NCBI GenBank assembly: GCA_029582165.1
Contig: CM055890.1
Span: 9,799,787-9,863,786 of the forward strand
Length of the DNA: 64,000 nt
From: Portulaca oleracea
Taxonomy: Eukaryota > Streptophyta > Magnoliopsida > Caryophyllales > Portulacaceae
Direction: 5' to 3'
Shown: positions 11,605 through 21,901 of the stretch, in pieces
How positions within the stretch are numbered: position 1 is the stretch's first letter
How the letters are laid out: every line of letters starts with the position of its first letter
The notes under the pieces: generated by a model
What the model was told of the DNA's origin: nothing
The model's database searches: none
Seen by the model: only the letters and a program-made list of their open reading frames with translations
Made by a program: the position numbers and the translations under genes

Positions 11605-12344
11605 ATTTACAGTTAGTATGAGAACCTTAGAGGATTACAAGTGCTCTAGTTTATCTTGGACGGTAGCATGATTAGCATCATTTCCTTGTGCATCTTAAAT
11701 TTATCTCGCACTATGTCTATAGCAAAATACCAACGGCAATCTAAAAAGGCAAGAAAGGTCTCATGACTCGGGGAATGGAAGTTAAGCAAGTACCTCTATA
11801 CATTAATAAAGACATATATAATATATTCATTGTGGTAGGTTAAGCATGTAAAAGATGTACTCCAGTTCCACCATATTAATTGTCCAGTGGGTCATTAATT
11901 TCATAACATATATAATGTGGTAGTATATGAAAATATTATCATTAGATTCATAGTAAAAAATATTATCATAAGAATATAATGTTGTAATTTTTTGATAAAT
12001 AATATTATAAGAAACTTTTAGTAAAAAATGAAAAATTTATATGAAAAAAAGGGGAGTATTTGTACTCCAGGTAGGTCTAGACAATTAAAAACAATGAGAT
12101 GGCTAAATGCAAATGGAACAAGTTTATTGAGGGCATGAGAGTAACGTATTATATTATATCTGCAAACTACAAAGCAGCCATAGGCTTATGACAATCTATA
12201 TGCATGCACAGTTTGACACAAAAGACATGTATCTGATTAATTAACAGAAACTCAACTATATATAGTATGAATTCTAGCTAGATACAAGGTATCTTGGACC
12301 CAATTAATCTTATATATATGCAATCACAAGGGATATTGTCTTTA
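11605..12344. other. Intergenic stretch without recognised features
   Basis: AT-rich, no gene or element ends recognised. Its last 100 bp may hold the 3' untranslated region of the minus-strand gene at 12345-12593. Confidence 0.45.
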
Positions 12345-12593
12345 TTAGTCCTGACCCTGTGAGAAAAAGCTGGCACAAGCCCCATATGCATTCACAGTTT
12401 GTGCAGAGGAATTAGCATAGTGGTTTGATTTGGTAGGTAGAAATACGTCTGAGGTGCCCTCTTTCTCATCTTCTAGAATTGTATCCAACAAGCATGGGTT
12501 CCTTGTTCTGCGTTTCATGGCGTCCACCAACTGCCGTGGTGCTACCTCCATTGCTATGCTTGCTATCTTTGAACTGCTTGCCATTGATATCAT
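12345..12593 (-). CDS. Small plant protein, 82 codons, hypothetical
   Basis: The ORF starts MISMASSSKIASIAMEVA and has mixed, soluble, non-repetitive composition, with a basic patch (MKRRTRN) followed by an acidic one (LEDEKEG). From memory, the segment KIA..MEVAP..LV.AM.RRT...LDTI.E.E resembles a family of short stress- or wound-associated plant proteins of unknown function; this needs a search. Context supports a gene: an upstream TATATATA box preceded by CCACGTC (12722-12745 on this strand), a leader of roughly 100 nt, and AATAAA directly after the TAA stop. No membrane segment or signal peptide is seen. The start could also be the internal Met at codon 4. Confidence 0.5.
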   Translation of the reverse strand: MISMASSSKIASIAMEVAPRQLVDAMKRRTRNPCLLDTILEDEKEGTSDVFLPTKSNHYANSSAQTVNAYGACASFFSQGQD

Positions 12594-12721
12594 GCCAATA
12601 CACTCTTTATTAGCAACCCAATTTTTAAGACTTTGCTACGAGAGGAGAAGCAATCACTCAGAAAAAGGTGTACGTTAATTTAATCAAGACTTGCGGATTC
12701 AAACCAAAGACACGAGTGATA

Positions 12722-12745
12722 TCCATATATATAGGGACGTGGGAT
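12722..12745 (-). promoter_or_regulatory. TATA box with ACGT element upstream of the 82-codon gene
   Basis: Reading the minus strand, CCACGTCCC is followed by TATATATAT, about 130 bp before the start codon. ACGT cores are common plant bZIP sites. Confidence 0.4.
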
Positions 12746-13380
12746 GGGATCAACTATTTAGCCAATAGTCTAAGCTCACCTTTTTGACATCTTTAGCTGA
12801 AAATTGGATTATGGCCTGTACTGTAATTTTATTAGCATTTGTATATAATGAACAGACACGAATATATTTATGATCATATAAATCCTTCTTTGATTATATA
12901 CATGTTTGTAATTTGAGTTTATAATTTATATATAACTATATATTTATAACTTCATGAGTTTACAATTTTCATTTTATAAGCTTGCTACCATTGTCAATTG
13001 CATGAGTATCCTTTATAAATTTCTACATGTGTATTTATAAAATTATACACATAACTATATATTATAAATGGGAATTGGGTTGCCTCAATTGCTTTCCCTT
13101 CCCCATCCCTAAAATCTCATGGATTAGTCAATAATAACCTTCGATCTATTGTATTGATTTAATCTGACCATTCATTTGGAAAATTGGTTATTTAAAATTT
13201 AAAATTTATAGTTTGCAACTAAAATCTAACAACGAATGTAACAACCTTCCCTAAAATCTAGCAACGAATTTTCAATTCAAAATATAAAAAATCTTAAATT
13301 ATTTTTTTAAAAAGAAGATGGATAACCGCCTCCTTAATTTATGGAAATAACTTCCTATATTCCTCGATCGGTAAATATCT
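12746..13380. other. AT-rich intergenic stretch
   Basis: No coding or structural feature recognised. Several TATATA runs and short A/T tracts only. Confidence 0.5.
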
Positions 13381-13382
13381 CA

Positions 13383-13531
13383 TATAATATAATATAATAT
13401 AATATAATATAATATAATATAATATAATATAATATAATATAATATAATATAATATAATATAATATAATATAATATAATATAATATAATATAATATAATAT
13501 AATATAATATAATATAATATAATATAATATA
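13383..13531. repeat. ATAAT pentanucleotide microsatellite, about 30 copies
   Basis: About 150 bp of almost perfect period-5 repeat. The long ORFs across it on the minus strand (repeating YYIIL) are artefacts of the repeat. Confidence 0.97.
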
Positions 13532-13651
13532 TGTGAAATAATGGACTTGAGTCCAATTCAACCCCAAAAGTTAGCTTAGGAGGTTGAGGCAACCAAGCCA
13601 TTATAAACACCACAATATGGGTGTCAAAGGCCGATGTGGGACAACTCAACA
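13532..13651 (-). repeat. TRIM-like solo LTR, 120 bp
   Basis: Read on the minus strand it starts TGTTGAGTTGTCCCACATCGG and ends TTTCACA, so it is bounded by TG...CA. The block GTCCCACATCGGC is widespread at the 5' end of small plant LTRs. A TTATAATGG box lies inside. It sits directly against the ATAAT microsatellite. No matching 5-bp target duplication is visible, which microsatellite turnover could explain. Confidence 0.5.
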
Positions 13652-14035
13652 AATTATAATATAATATCCTACCAAAATTAAGCATGTGAGCTGAGAGATA
13701 ACGATCCTTGACTTTTTAATGATTTAATCTCAACCGTTAAATTCATAACTAATAAAAAGTTAGAGGAAAACAATTATCTCTTCAAAGTGGTTGAGAAATA
13801 AAATAAAACTGCTCAATTCCACATATTATCCTTTCAACGTAATTTCAAATCAGTTAGACAATTACCATTTTATGCTATATTATCCCTAAAAATCAGGGGT
13901 CGTTTAACCTGGACTAAAACTGCTATGACTCCCACTCTCATTCCCTTTATTACTTAAGGACCCCCATCACCACCGCTTTTAAATTCGTCTACAGGACTCC
14001 GAACCATGGAGTGGAGTAATTCAGTTATCTAGCTT
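13652..14035. other. Intergenic stretch
   Basis: Nothing recognised beyond AT-rich sequence. Confidence 0.5.
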
Positions 14036-14245
14036 TTATTTATCTTTATCTTCAATGTCGTCCATTGGCTTGAGACATTCAGATTCCACTTCAGCAACAT
14101 CAGCACCTTTGTGATTCAAAGAGGAAATACCATTATTACTCCCTTCTTCGTATCTTAGTCACAACATATCGATCTTTTTGTTCAGTGGCATATGTTTCTG
14201 AAACTTTTGAAACTGTAGAAGAACCAACCGGATTCACTATCGAAA
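14036..14245 (-). pseudogene. Possible coding fragment of unknown protein, frameshifted
   Basis: The minus strand reads STVSKVSETYATEQKDRYVV, then, after a one-base shift, EEGSNNGISSLNHKGADVAE and an acidic tail MDDIEDKDK followed by TAA. The composition looks like a real protein C-terminus rather than random AT-rich DNA, but I do not recognise the family. It may be a gene relic. Confidence 0.3.
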
Positions 14246-15044
14246 AAGATAATTGCTCATATCGTCACATCTAACATTTATTTTGATATCTTTATAGATA
14301 TCTATATTCATCTTAGGGAACATAACAATTTAATTGATATTATATCATGACGGAGGGGATGAGCTTAAACACCAGACAAGGCAATAATAGGATCTAGAAA
14401 AGGAATTGAACATGGATCAGAGCTTTTTTGTATAAAGAAATAGTTGCAAATTGCAAGAATAGAGATCCAAACAAAAAGCAAGATCAGAGGAATCAAGAGG
14501 AATAATTCAGTTGGAATTTGGGAATTAAACGAAGTCCACATCAATATTGGTACTTTTGCAGGTTGATTATTAGAATACACTTAGACTACTGGTGTAGATG
14601 ACAATGTCATTGTATGGTTGTGTACATGTCATCTTATTTATTGAATAAATTCTTTGGTTTGTTCTCTATAATTATCAAAAAACTGTTAATTGATATCATT
14701 TCATCTTCAATGTCATCTCACACGGATTGATGATGTGACATTTAATTTCCCCAAAATATTCAAATTTTATTATTAAAATATTTACACCCAACAACTAATT
14801 TAACTTAAACCTATCCTATCGTTTCCTATCCTAACCTAACTTATCATAACTAAATTAACCTAATTTGAAACTAATATGACAAAAGAACAAGACCTCAATT
14901 TAAATTTGATTAGTATTATAATTGAAATTATAAGTTAAAATACTGCATTTTTTAAGGGGAAATTATCTATGCTCTACATTGTGTAATTCTCAAAGCATAA
15001 ATAGTGAATAGTTTCATAATAAAGAATTTTTAGACATGAATGAT
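14246..15044. other. Intergenic stretch with one shared repeat word
   Basis: No gene is firmly recognised. A minus-strand ORF at 14365-14580 has one hydrophobic stretch, but no known domain. Positions 14709-14737 match 18278-18306 exactly over 29 bases (core CACACGGATTGATGATG). Confidence 0.4.
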
Positions 15045-15406
15045 ATCAACTTTGGGGATATTGGATATTAATAATACATACTATTTTCTTGGACACTGGT
15101 AGTACCAACTATCAATCTATTTTCCCCAACAGTACACCACCGAGTTGTTATGGTTTTAACTCATCAGAACGATGACGTGACTCTTTAATGTGTGACGTGG
15201 AAGGCAAATTATTGTCCACGACAACATTTTCGATTTACACAAGCTCCGCCTTCCACGTCAGACATTATGGAGTCACGACATATTTCCATGAGTCAAAATC
15301 ATACCAAATTGGAGGTGTTCTGCTAGTGAAAAATATGTTGATAGTTGGTACTGTCTGACCAAGAAAATAGTCTGTATTATTAATATCCAATACCTCCAAA
15401 GTTGGT
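15045..15406. repeat. Long inverted repeat (hairpin), arms about 160 bp
   Basis: Left arm 15045-15205 is about 80% identical by eye to the reverse complement of the right arm 15248-15406, with a 42-base loop. Shared blocks include GGATATTAATAATACA, ACTATTTTCTTGG, GTACCAACTATCAA and TGACGTGGAAGGC. The minus strand of the right arm is open (15265-15486) and reads like protein (TLEVLDINNTDYFLGQ), while the left arm is broken. It could be an inverted duplication of a gene fragment or a foldback element. Confidence 0.75.
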
Positions 15407-15454
15407 AACTTGGTATTATTGACATCCAAAAATCCCATAATATAATAACCAGTT

Positions 15455-16445
15455 TTTAAAGCCTTTGTGGCTTTGTACACTTGCAAAGGCTTTTTATTTT
15501 ATAATTTAAAATTTTACTCAACTTAATTTAAAAATTGAAAAAACTTATCAAATTTATATTTAATTTTAATTTTTTTTAGATATGTAAGTTGGTGTAAAGT
15601 CTACTTTTGATTAGGGAATACAACATACCGGAACTGAAAATATGTGATTGAGTTCAATCGAGTCAAGTATATATAACTAAACCTTCCTGTCTCTTTTACA
15701 TCATCACATGAAGATGAGTGTGCAATAATTATAGGATAAAAATATTTAGAGATATTGTGAGGTAAGATAAAAATTATTTTCAAAAATGTGGAGTGTGTAA
15801 AAATTATTATAACAAATCTTAGGTAGGGTAAATGGTAAATGAAATTTAATCCAGTTTTTAAAGCCTTTGTACAATGGAATATGGAAAAGCTTTTTATTTT
15901 ATAATGAAAAATTCTGGGCAACTTAAATTTAAAAATTGAAAAAAGATCAAATTTATATTTAATATTAAAAGTTTTAGATATATATATATATATATTTTTT
16001 GAGGGTAAAAAGTTTTAGATTTTGCCCTGTAAATTTCATGGGTTGATTGAGGTAAGTAAATAATTACCATATATTACCGAAATTTACCGAAAATTACCAA
16101 AAGTTACCAAAATTATCGAAAATCACATGACACGTGTAAAATAGTTTTTTTTAATTTTTTCTTTTTATTTCAAAAACACAAATTTATCCATATAAATTTA
16201 CCCAAAGTTACCAAAAGTTACCAAAAATTACGAAAAGTTACCAAATATTACCAAAATTCATCATTTACTTTACCTCAAGATACCCATGAAATTTACATGC
16301 CATTAATGTAAAGTTTATTTTTGATTAGAGAATACAACATACCGGTATTGAAAATATGTGATTGAGTTCAGTGGAGTCAAGTATAACCACACCTCCCTAT
16401 CTCTTTGACATCACCACATGAAGATGAGTGTAATGCAATAGGCAA
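15455..16445 (+). repeat. Two-block diverged tandem duplication (A-B-A'-B')
   Basis: Block A (15455-15568; core TTTTTATTTTATAAT) recurs at 15851-15966. Block B (15594-15735; cores AATACAACATACCGG and AAATATGTGATTGAG) recurs at 16310-16445. Between B' and A', 16060-16260 is filled with TTACCAAAA/TTACCGAAA words in short array. No gene is seen. Confidence 0.7.
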
Positions 16446-16949
16446 TAGATGAGTGGTGTGATAGTGGGGGGACAAATCCCAATCAAGTAAGCCGCCCCAA
16501 ATATGCAGCACTAAGTGCGAATCAGAAGAGATGTTTCCACTACTTGTAATTATATGGACCAATTACCGACTTTGGCTTATGCATAATCCACATGGAAACT
16601 TCTCCATGTTTCCCATTTTGCATTTAAGTTGGGCTTTAATACACCTAATTTTCACCTCTTCCACGTGTTCAATCCTTACTGCTTCATTCAAACCTAGGGT
16701 GCTTCTATATTAATAAAATTGACATGTGGTCTCAATCATACAATCTCAATATCTTACAAATATAGGAATGTGCATTGAAAATCGGCTCATGTTAAATTGA
16801 CATGTGAGTCTTGTATCATGAATACTACGATCTCCTTTCTTGAATTCTTTAAATTAACGCTTCGAAATGATGATTATTAATTACAGAGTTACCAGTATAT
16901 TCACACTCCAAACCTCCAACCTAATTGTGGTTTCCCGAGAGAACACATA
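16446..16949. other. Intergenic stretch
   Basis: No gene or element boundary recognised. Confidence 0.45.
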
Positions 16950-18547
16950 TTAGATTCCTTATTTTCTATCTGATACGTATCACACACACACATATAGTCT
17001 TGACTAAGAGATAGACTCCTACACTCAATAGGAGTTTGACTTAGTTAAGATTTTTCTTTCCTAAGTTGATTATATCTCCCCGTTATCTAAAAACTCTATT
17101 TTAGGGATAAATACAAGTTACCTAATTACCTACTAAGTGACCGTTATCAACCAACCACCTCAACTCGGCCAGTAAGCCTGTAGACCTCGGAAAAATCACG
17201 GAAAATTTTCCGTACGGTGCTACTTGGTGTGACTGGGAGATGACTAAGGTTGCTTAATCCTTAAATAAGGATGCTTTTGTTTTAAAAGAAAACCTTTCGA
17301 TTCTTTAAGTATCCTAAATTTGTAAATTCGTTTCAAGACAATCACCTCGGCTTGAAATACCAAGTTATATCCACCCGGGGGTCCTTACCAAAGCCATATG
17401 TCCGATAAAGGTCACTGGACCGACCCAGTAGGCCAGACGACCATACTCGAGTTAGGCCAGTGGCCTTTTGGGCCAACTGTCCAGAAAATGGGCAAGAAAT
17501 AGACTATGGCCGTCTAGCCTTGCCTAATTTCTGGACCATTTTGGTCTCTTGGTTCTTTGGTTCCGATTTCGGGATCAATATTGTTTTGATTAATCATCCC
17601 GAAGAGAAAATAATCCAAAAAAAGAATTATGCAAGTTATGATAAAAAAAGGAGTCGTCAGTTGATTTTAAGGAAATCAACGAGCCTCAAAACGATGAAAA
17701 CTCCGGCCTATGAACCCGAATTCCAAGCCCAGGGGTAAGGTTACGAGTTCAAGAGTTAGAAAACTCTCGGACTCGCCTGTTTGAAAACAAACTCTACTAG
17801 AATCGATCTTGAAAAGAAAAAGGGCAGGGAGAAGTTTAGAAAAGTTTCACGATATATATTATGTTTATGCCATGCAAAAAAAAAACAAGATGAAGGATTT
17901 ATTTTACAAAATATATAAATGTAATGAAATTAAATGATTAGCATAACAGAAACAAGCATTATTAAGAAAATTCTAACCTTGTAATAATCAAACAACATGA
18001 AAAAGTGATTAGTATGGAGAGAGAAGATAAGAGAGAAATTTCACGAATGTCAATACACCGAGAATTCCTTGGTGGTTTGAATGGTTGGAGTGGTGATGTA
18101 TTTATAAGTGAGGATGAGAGGTAATGGAATGGAATGGAATAAACATGATTCACCAATCACGCTCCTTTAATTTCATAATCCCCCCATTAAATGTTATTTG
18201 ATTATGGGATAAGAGGAAATTAGGGAATTGCATGATTGTTGGGATTGCATGGATGCATGAATTAGGGGATGTGTTTGAATGTCATCTCACACGGATTGAT
18301 GATGTGGCATGGATGCATGGATTAGGGGATGTGCTTAAATGCTATCTCATGCAAATTGATAATGTGGAATGGATGCATGGGCTGATTAGACATAAGGCCA
18401 AGGCCTAGCGGCCTTGAGCATATTGCTGGGTTTTGTTTAACATTTTTGGGTTTTTTTTTCGTATTTTTGGCTTTTGACTTTTGCATGCTAATTCATTACA
18501 TATGCAAAATTTATCTAAAATATCCGGTACAAAATCCGGTGTCTACA
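16950..18547 (+). repeat. Ty3/gypsy-type LTR fragment ending GGTGTCTACA
   Basis: The 3' end AAAATCCGGTGTCTACA (18531-18547) and the block GGAGTCGTCAGTTGATTTTAAGG...GGTAAGGTTACGAGTTC (17650-17755) are like many plant Ty3/gypsy LTRs. A similar end, GTGGTGTCTACA, lies at 49622-49633. The left boundary is not found, so the span is approximate. The 92-codon ORF at 17460 lies inside and is probably not a gene. Confidence 0.45.
18245..18390 (+). repeat. 60-bp tandem repeat, 2.4 copies
   Basis: Copies begin near 18245, 18305 and 18365 with GGATGCATGRATTAGGGGATG and TGATGATGTGG motifs. They lie inside the LTR fragment. Confidence 0.75.
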
Positions 18548-19365
18548 AAGCCATATAAAGAAAAAAAAATCTTGTAGTTCTTTTCTCGTTTCATACGGGG
18601 AATATGGTATGCGATCAATAGTAACAGGTAGTATTATATAAAATCACCATCTGACCAACACAAAACTTTCAAAAGAACCGACGACAATGCCTTAAACCAT
18701 CCAAGAGATCACCAATGGGGCATGCAAAGTCCCTTTATATCTGATATATTAAATGATTATATTCTCAATATAATTGTCCGGGCTGATATAATGAATATGT
18801 ATCAATTTTCCTTAGCAGTTCAATGTATTACACCTAAGTAGAATTGTTTTCTAATGTGTTCCTAAAGTATCCCGAGACCCCGAAGGCGTGGCCGGGTCTT
18901 TTCCATTCAAAATGGGGTGCGAGAGACACTTCAAAGAGGATCCCCAGACCAAGGGATGTTGATTGTGGACCTCAACGGAACCATCCTTGAGCCTCATAAG
19001 GCTCCCGAGATTCGCTCGGCATAAATAAGGCAACGAAGTCAAACTTGACCTACTTTTAGGCTCCAAACAGTCATAATTCCACCACAAGGGGATTTTGGGT
19101 ATTTCCTAGCCAAGGAAGACTAATCCGGGATCGACTCAGAGGTGATTCGTGTCATAGTGGTTATCAAGGAGTGGGGTGGAATTCATCCGTGGAACAAGCA
19201 AAGGAGAGTTGTGACATTAGGGGAGTCATGACCGTGGCCTTGTGGGTGCGACCGAGACATAGCTTGGAGGCTAAATGTCACGCATACGACCCACATGGTC
19301 GTGTTCGTGACATCTCCTCCGAAGAGTCTTTGCTGTGTTCAATATTCGTGCCCGCGACGTGCTGT

Positions 19366-19601
19366 GTCACGCCCGCGACCCCGCGACAAGAGAAATCTTG
19401 TCCATGAATTGTCTTAGGTCACGCCTTTGGCCACCTGTGTCGCCACAACGACCAATACATGGTCATGCCCGCGACCCTCCTGATCACATTCTTATGTTCA
19501 GGTTCCTAACGAGGTCACGCCTGTGACCTGGACGTTGCACTTGCAACGTATATGTGAATCTATAGATGTCGTGCCCCCGACTTGATGGTCACGCCCGCGA
19601 C
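19366..19601. repeat. Cluster of short dyads with 2-base centres
   Basis: Members: GTCACGCCCGCGAC (19366), GGTCATGCCCGCGACC (19461), GGTCACGCCTGTGACC (19513), ACGTTGCACTTGCAACGT (19532, perfect 8-bp arms), GTCGTGCCCCCGAC (19568), GTCACGCCCGCGAC (19588). The same design recurs in other LTRs of the window. Confidence 0.85.
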
Positions 19602-19892
19602 GTCACTGTGAAATCGGGTTTCCAGCCGATTTTCCACCTTTTGCTTCTCCCACTTTGGTGTAATTAACTTTTTGCCCCTTCCCTTATGTTATGTAAAGCC
19701 TTTCATTTAGGGTATCTTTTTGTAATTGTATACCCAAGTCTCCTTCCAGCTCAATGCCACCATAAATACATGGCATTTAGAAGGAAGAAGACATTGAATG
19801 CTTATGAATGAAATTTGAAGAAGCTTTGGCTTTCTCTTCATCTCTCAAAATCTTGTTTACTTTATTCATTTCATCAATGGTAGTGTTGTAAG

Positions 19893-20060
19893 TAGGGATA
19901 ACAGTGGGTCCTGAATCCGGCCCATACCCAGCCCATTAAGACATGTCTGGGTCCATATATTTTAGACCCAGTGGGTCTAGGGCGGGCCTAGGTCTGGAAA
20001 AAGAAGTAGCGGGTTCGAGTCCGAGTCTAAGCACGGACCCGCGGACCCATTAAAATATAA

Positions 20061-20143
<83 letters not shown>

Positions 20144-20568
20144 TTTCCTTTGAGAAAATAAAAGCCCAAGTACTACACTACTACTCATGTACTTCCTGGC
20201 GTTGCTGGGACTCCTGGTAGTATTGGACCTATTGAAGTGTTGGCCTCTATTTTCTAAAATCCTAGTATACTATTTTTTGCTTTGAAATATTTTTATTGTG
20301 TTAAATTAAGTGTATTTAAACAGAATAGTTATCAGTATATATGTGTACAAGTATAAAATTAACCAAACAAATTGATAAATCTAGTAAAAAATGCATAATA
20401 AGGTTGGACCTATTAAGGACCCGTAGACCTGCCGAGTTTGGGTCTGGGTCTAAATTTTGGGACCCATCGGGTCCTGGGGCGGATCCGCGTCCAAAAAAAT
20501 TTGGAGAGTCCGAGTCCGAGTCCGGGTCCAGCTGGACCCGCCTCAAACCCGACCCATTGCCATCCCTA
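19893..20568. mobile_element. Non-autonomous hAT element, 676 bp, with target duplication
   Basis: Termini are TAGGGATAACAGTGGGTC and, inverted, TAGGGATGGCAATGGGTC. Flanks are GTTGTAAG (19885-19892) and GTTGCAAG (20569-20576), an 8-bp target duplication with one change, as hAT transposases make. The subterminal parts are rich in GGGTCC/GGACCC words. A TA microsatellite of about 80 bp fills the centre. There is no transposase, so the element is non-autonomous. Confidence 0.88.
20061..20139. repeat. TA dinucleotide microsatellite
   Basis: About 80 bp of nearly perfect TA repeat in the middle of the hAT element. Confidence 0.95.
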
Positions 20569-20732
20569 GTTGCAAGTCTTCCCTTTACAGAGTTTGTGGT
20601 GACCTAGCCTTTAGCAGATTCTTGGTGGGTTGTAGTTTTTGGATGATTGATTTCCCTTATCCCAAGCCTATATCGGGGTTCAAGGTTATTTCTGGGTTCG
20701 TATTCATCATCCTTAATGTTCGAAACCCTCGA

Positions 20733-20816
20733 GGACCTTGGCAGACCAGGCACAAGGACCTCAGTAGACCCAGGCTCAAGGACCTTGGCAGACTCAAGCT
20801 CAAGGACCTTGACAAC
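20733..20816 (+). repeat. 24-bp minisatellite, 3.5 copies
   Basis: GGACCTTGGCAGACC-type units start at 20733, 20756, 20780 and 20804. Confidence 0.85.
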
Positions 20817-21366
20817 TGGAGCGATTTTAAATGAAAGTCAAAATTCGAATAATGTTGGCATATAATATGGATATCTTAGAGTGATACTTTCCTGATTACT
20901 TTGATAAATTTGTTACTTCCTTCCATGATATCAAAATCAATATCTAAATCCAATAATATGTTTACTAATTATTGGCATATCTCTCTTGGAAGGTATCAAA
21001 CCATTTAAAGATGGTTTGATTGTTGTAATTCCAGCAACTATCACGTGGCACCTTGTTTCCAGCAAGAAATCAATGAGAAATCGATTTGTGAAGATGTTCA
21101 ACGACATCTTGCCAATTCAAAGGTCTTTCGAAAGCCTTACAACGTCCAACATTCACCTCACCCTTAGGGCATAAAAAGAGATCAAAGATAGAGAAGAAAA
21201 ATGAGGGAAACACTCCACTCCACAAGAGAGACGCATTGTAAATTCCACATCCGTTAGTTTATTGTATCATGAGGTCCTTGGTCTGAAAGTATATTCTTGT
21301 ACAGGGACTTGTAATTAAGTGATTTGGGAAACTCACTTAGGTATCTAAGTAATGTTAATGCTTAGT
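20817..21366. other. Intergenic stretch
   Basis: No gene recognised. The 62-codon ORF at 20986 (begins MEGIKPFKDGLIV) has no recognised domain. Confidence 0.4.
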
Positions 21367-21470
21367 GAGTTGTGGATCAAGGGTGTTTCCTTGATTGAAT
21401 TGTAGATCATGGGTGTTGCCTTGATTGAGTTGTAGATCGAGGGTGTTGCCTTGATTGAGCTGTAGATGAA
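21367..21470 (+). repeat. 30-bp minisatellite, 3.4 copies
   Basis: Units beginning GARTTGTAGATC and ending GTTGCCTTGATT start at 21367, 21397, 21427 and 21457. Confidence 0.9.
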
Positions 21471-21901
21471 GAAGGACGTACCTTCTTTATTGATTTTTTA
21501 TAAGCTTGCCTTGGAGGTACTCAAGGGAGCCGAGATTGAGGATTTAGTCGTACTTCTTAAGTGAACAAGAAGTGAAGTGGTTTGAAAGTCTAAGTGAAGA
21601 GAAGCTTAGGTCCGGTGACATAGCCCTATTAGGAAGGGTGAACATCGACTGAATTCCCGTGTGTTATCTTCATTTATTTCGTCATTTACATTTTGTTTTT
21701 ATACCTTATCCTTGGCCATGCCAAGGACCTTGACTGACTTGTTTGTTAAGTTTTGTAGTCTTGACTTAACTTTAGCCATCCACCTCAATCAACCCCCTTC
21801 AAGGATTCTTTCACATAATCTTCTCTAACTTAAGCAATGTCGTACCCCACTATAATATCCTTTAGTTCCTGTAATGCCCCGATCTTCCTAAAAGGAAGGA
21901 G

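Larger units (their letters stand above)
18846..20660 (+). repeat. Dyad-bearing LTR fragment, split by a hAT insertion
   Basis: The segment 19830-19892 continued at 20577-20600 (CTCAAAATCTTG...TTTACTTTATTCATTTC...CAAGTC) lines up with the LTR end region at 43050-43115, so this is an LTR related to the 42-46 kb element. A TATA-like ATAAATAC lies at 19762. At 19366-19601 it carries a cluster of short dyads. ORFs in 18851-19526 are not gene-like. Boundaries are approximate. Confidence 0.45.

Noticed and set aside
13355..13685. Two minus-strand ORFs of repeating YYIIL
   Set aside because: They are translations of the ATAAT microsatellite.
17460..17738. 92-codon ORF with protein-like start
   Set aside because: It crosses a block common in plant Ty3/gypsy LTRs and has no known domain.
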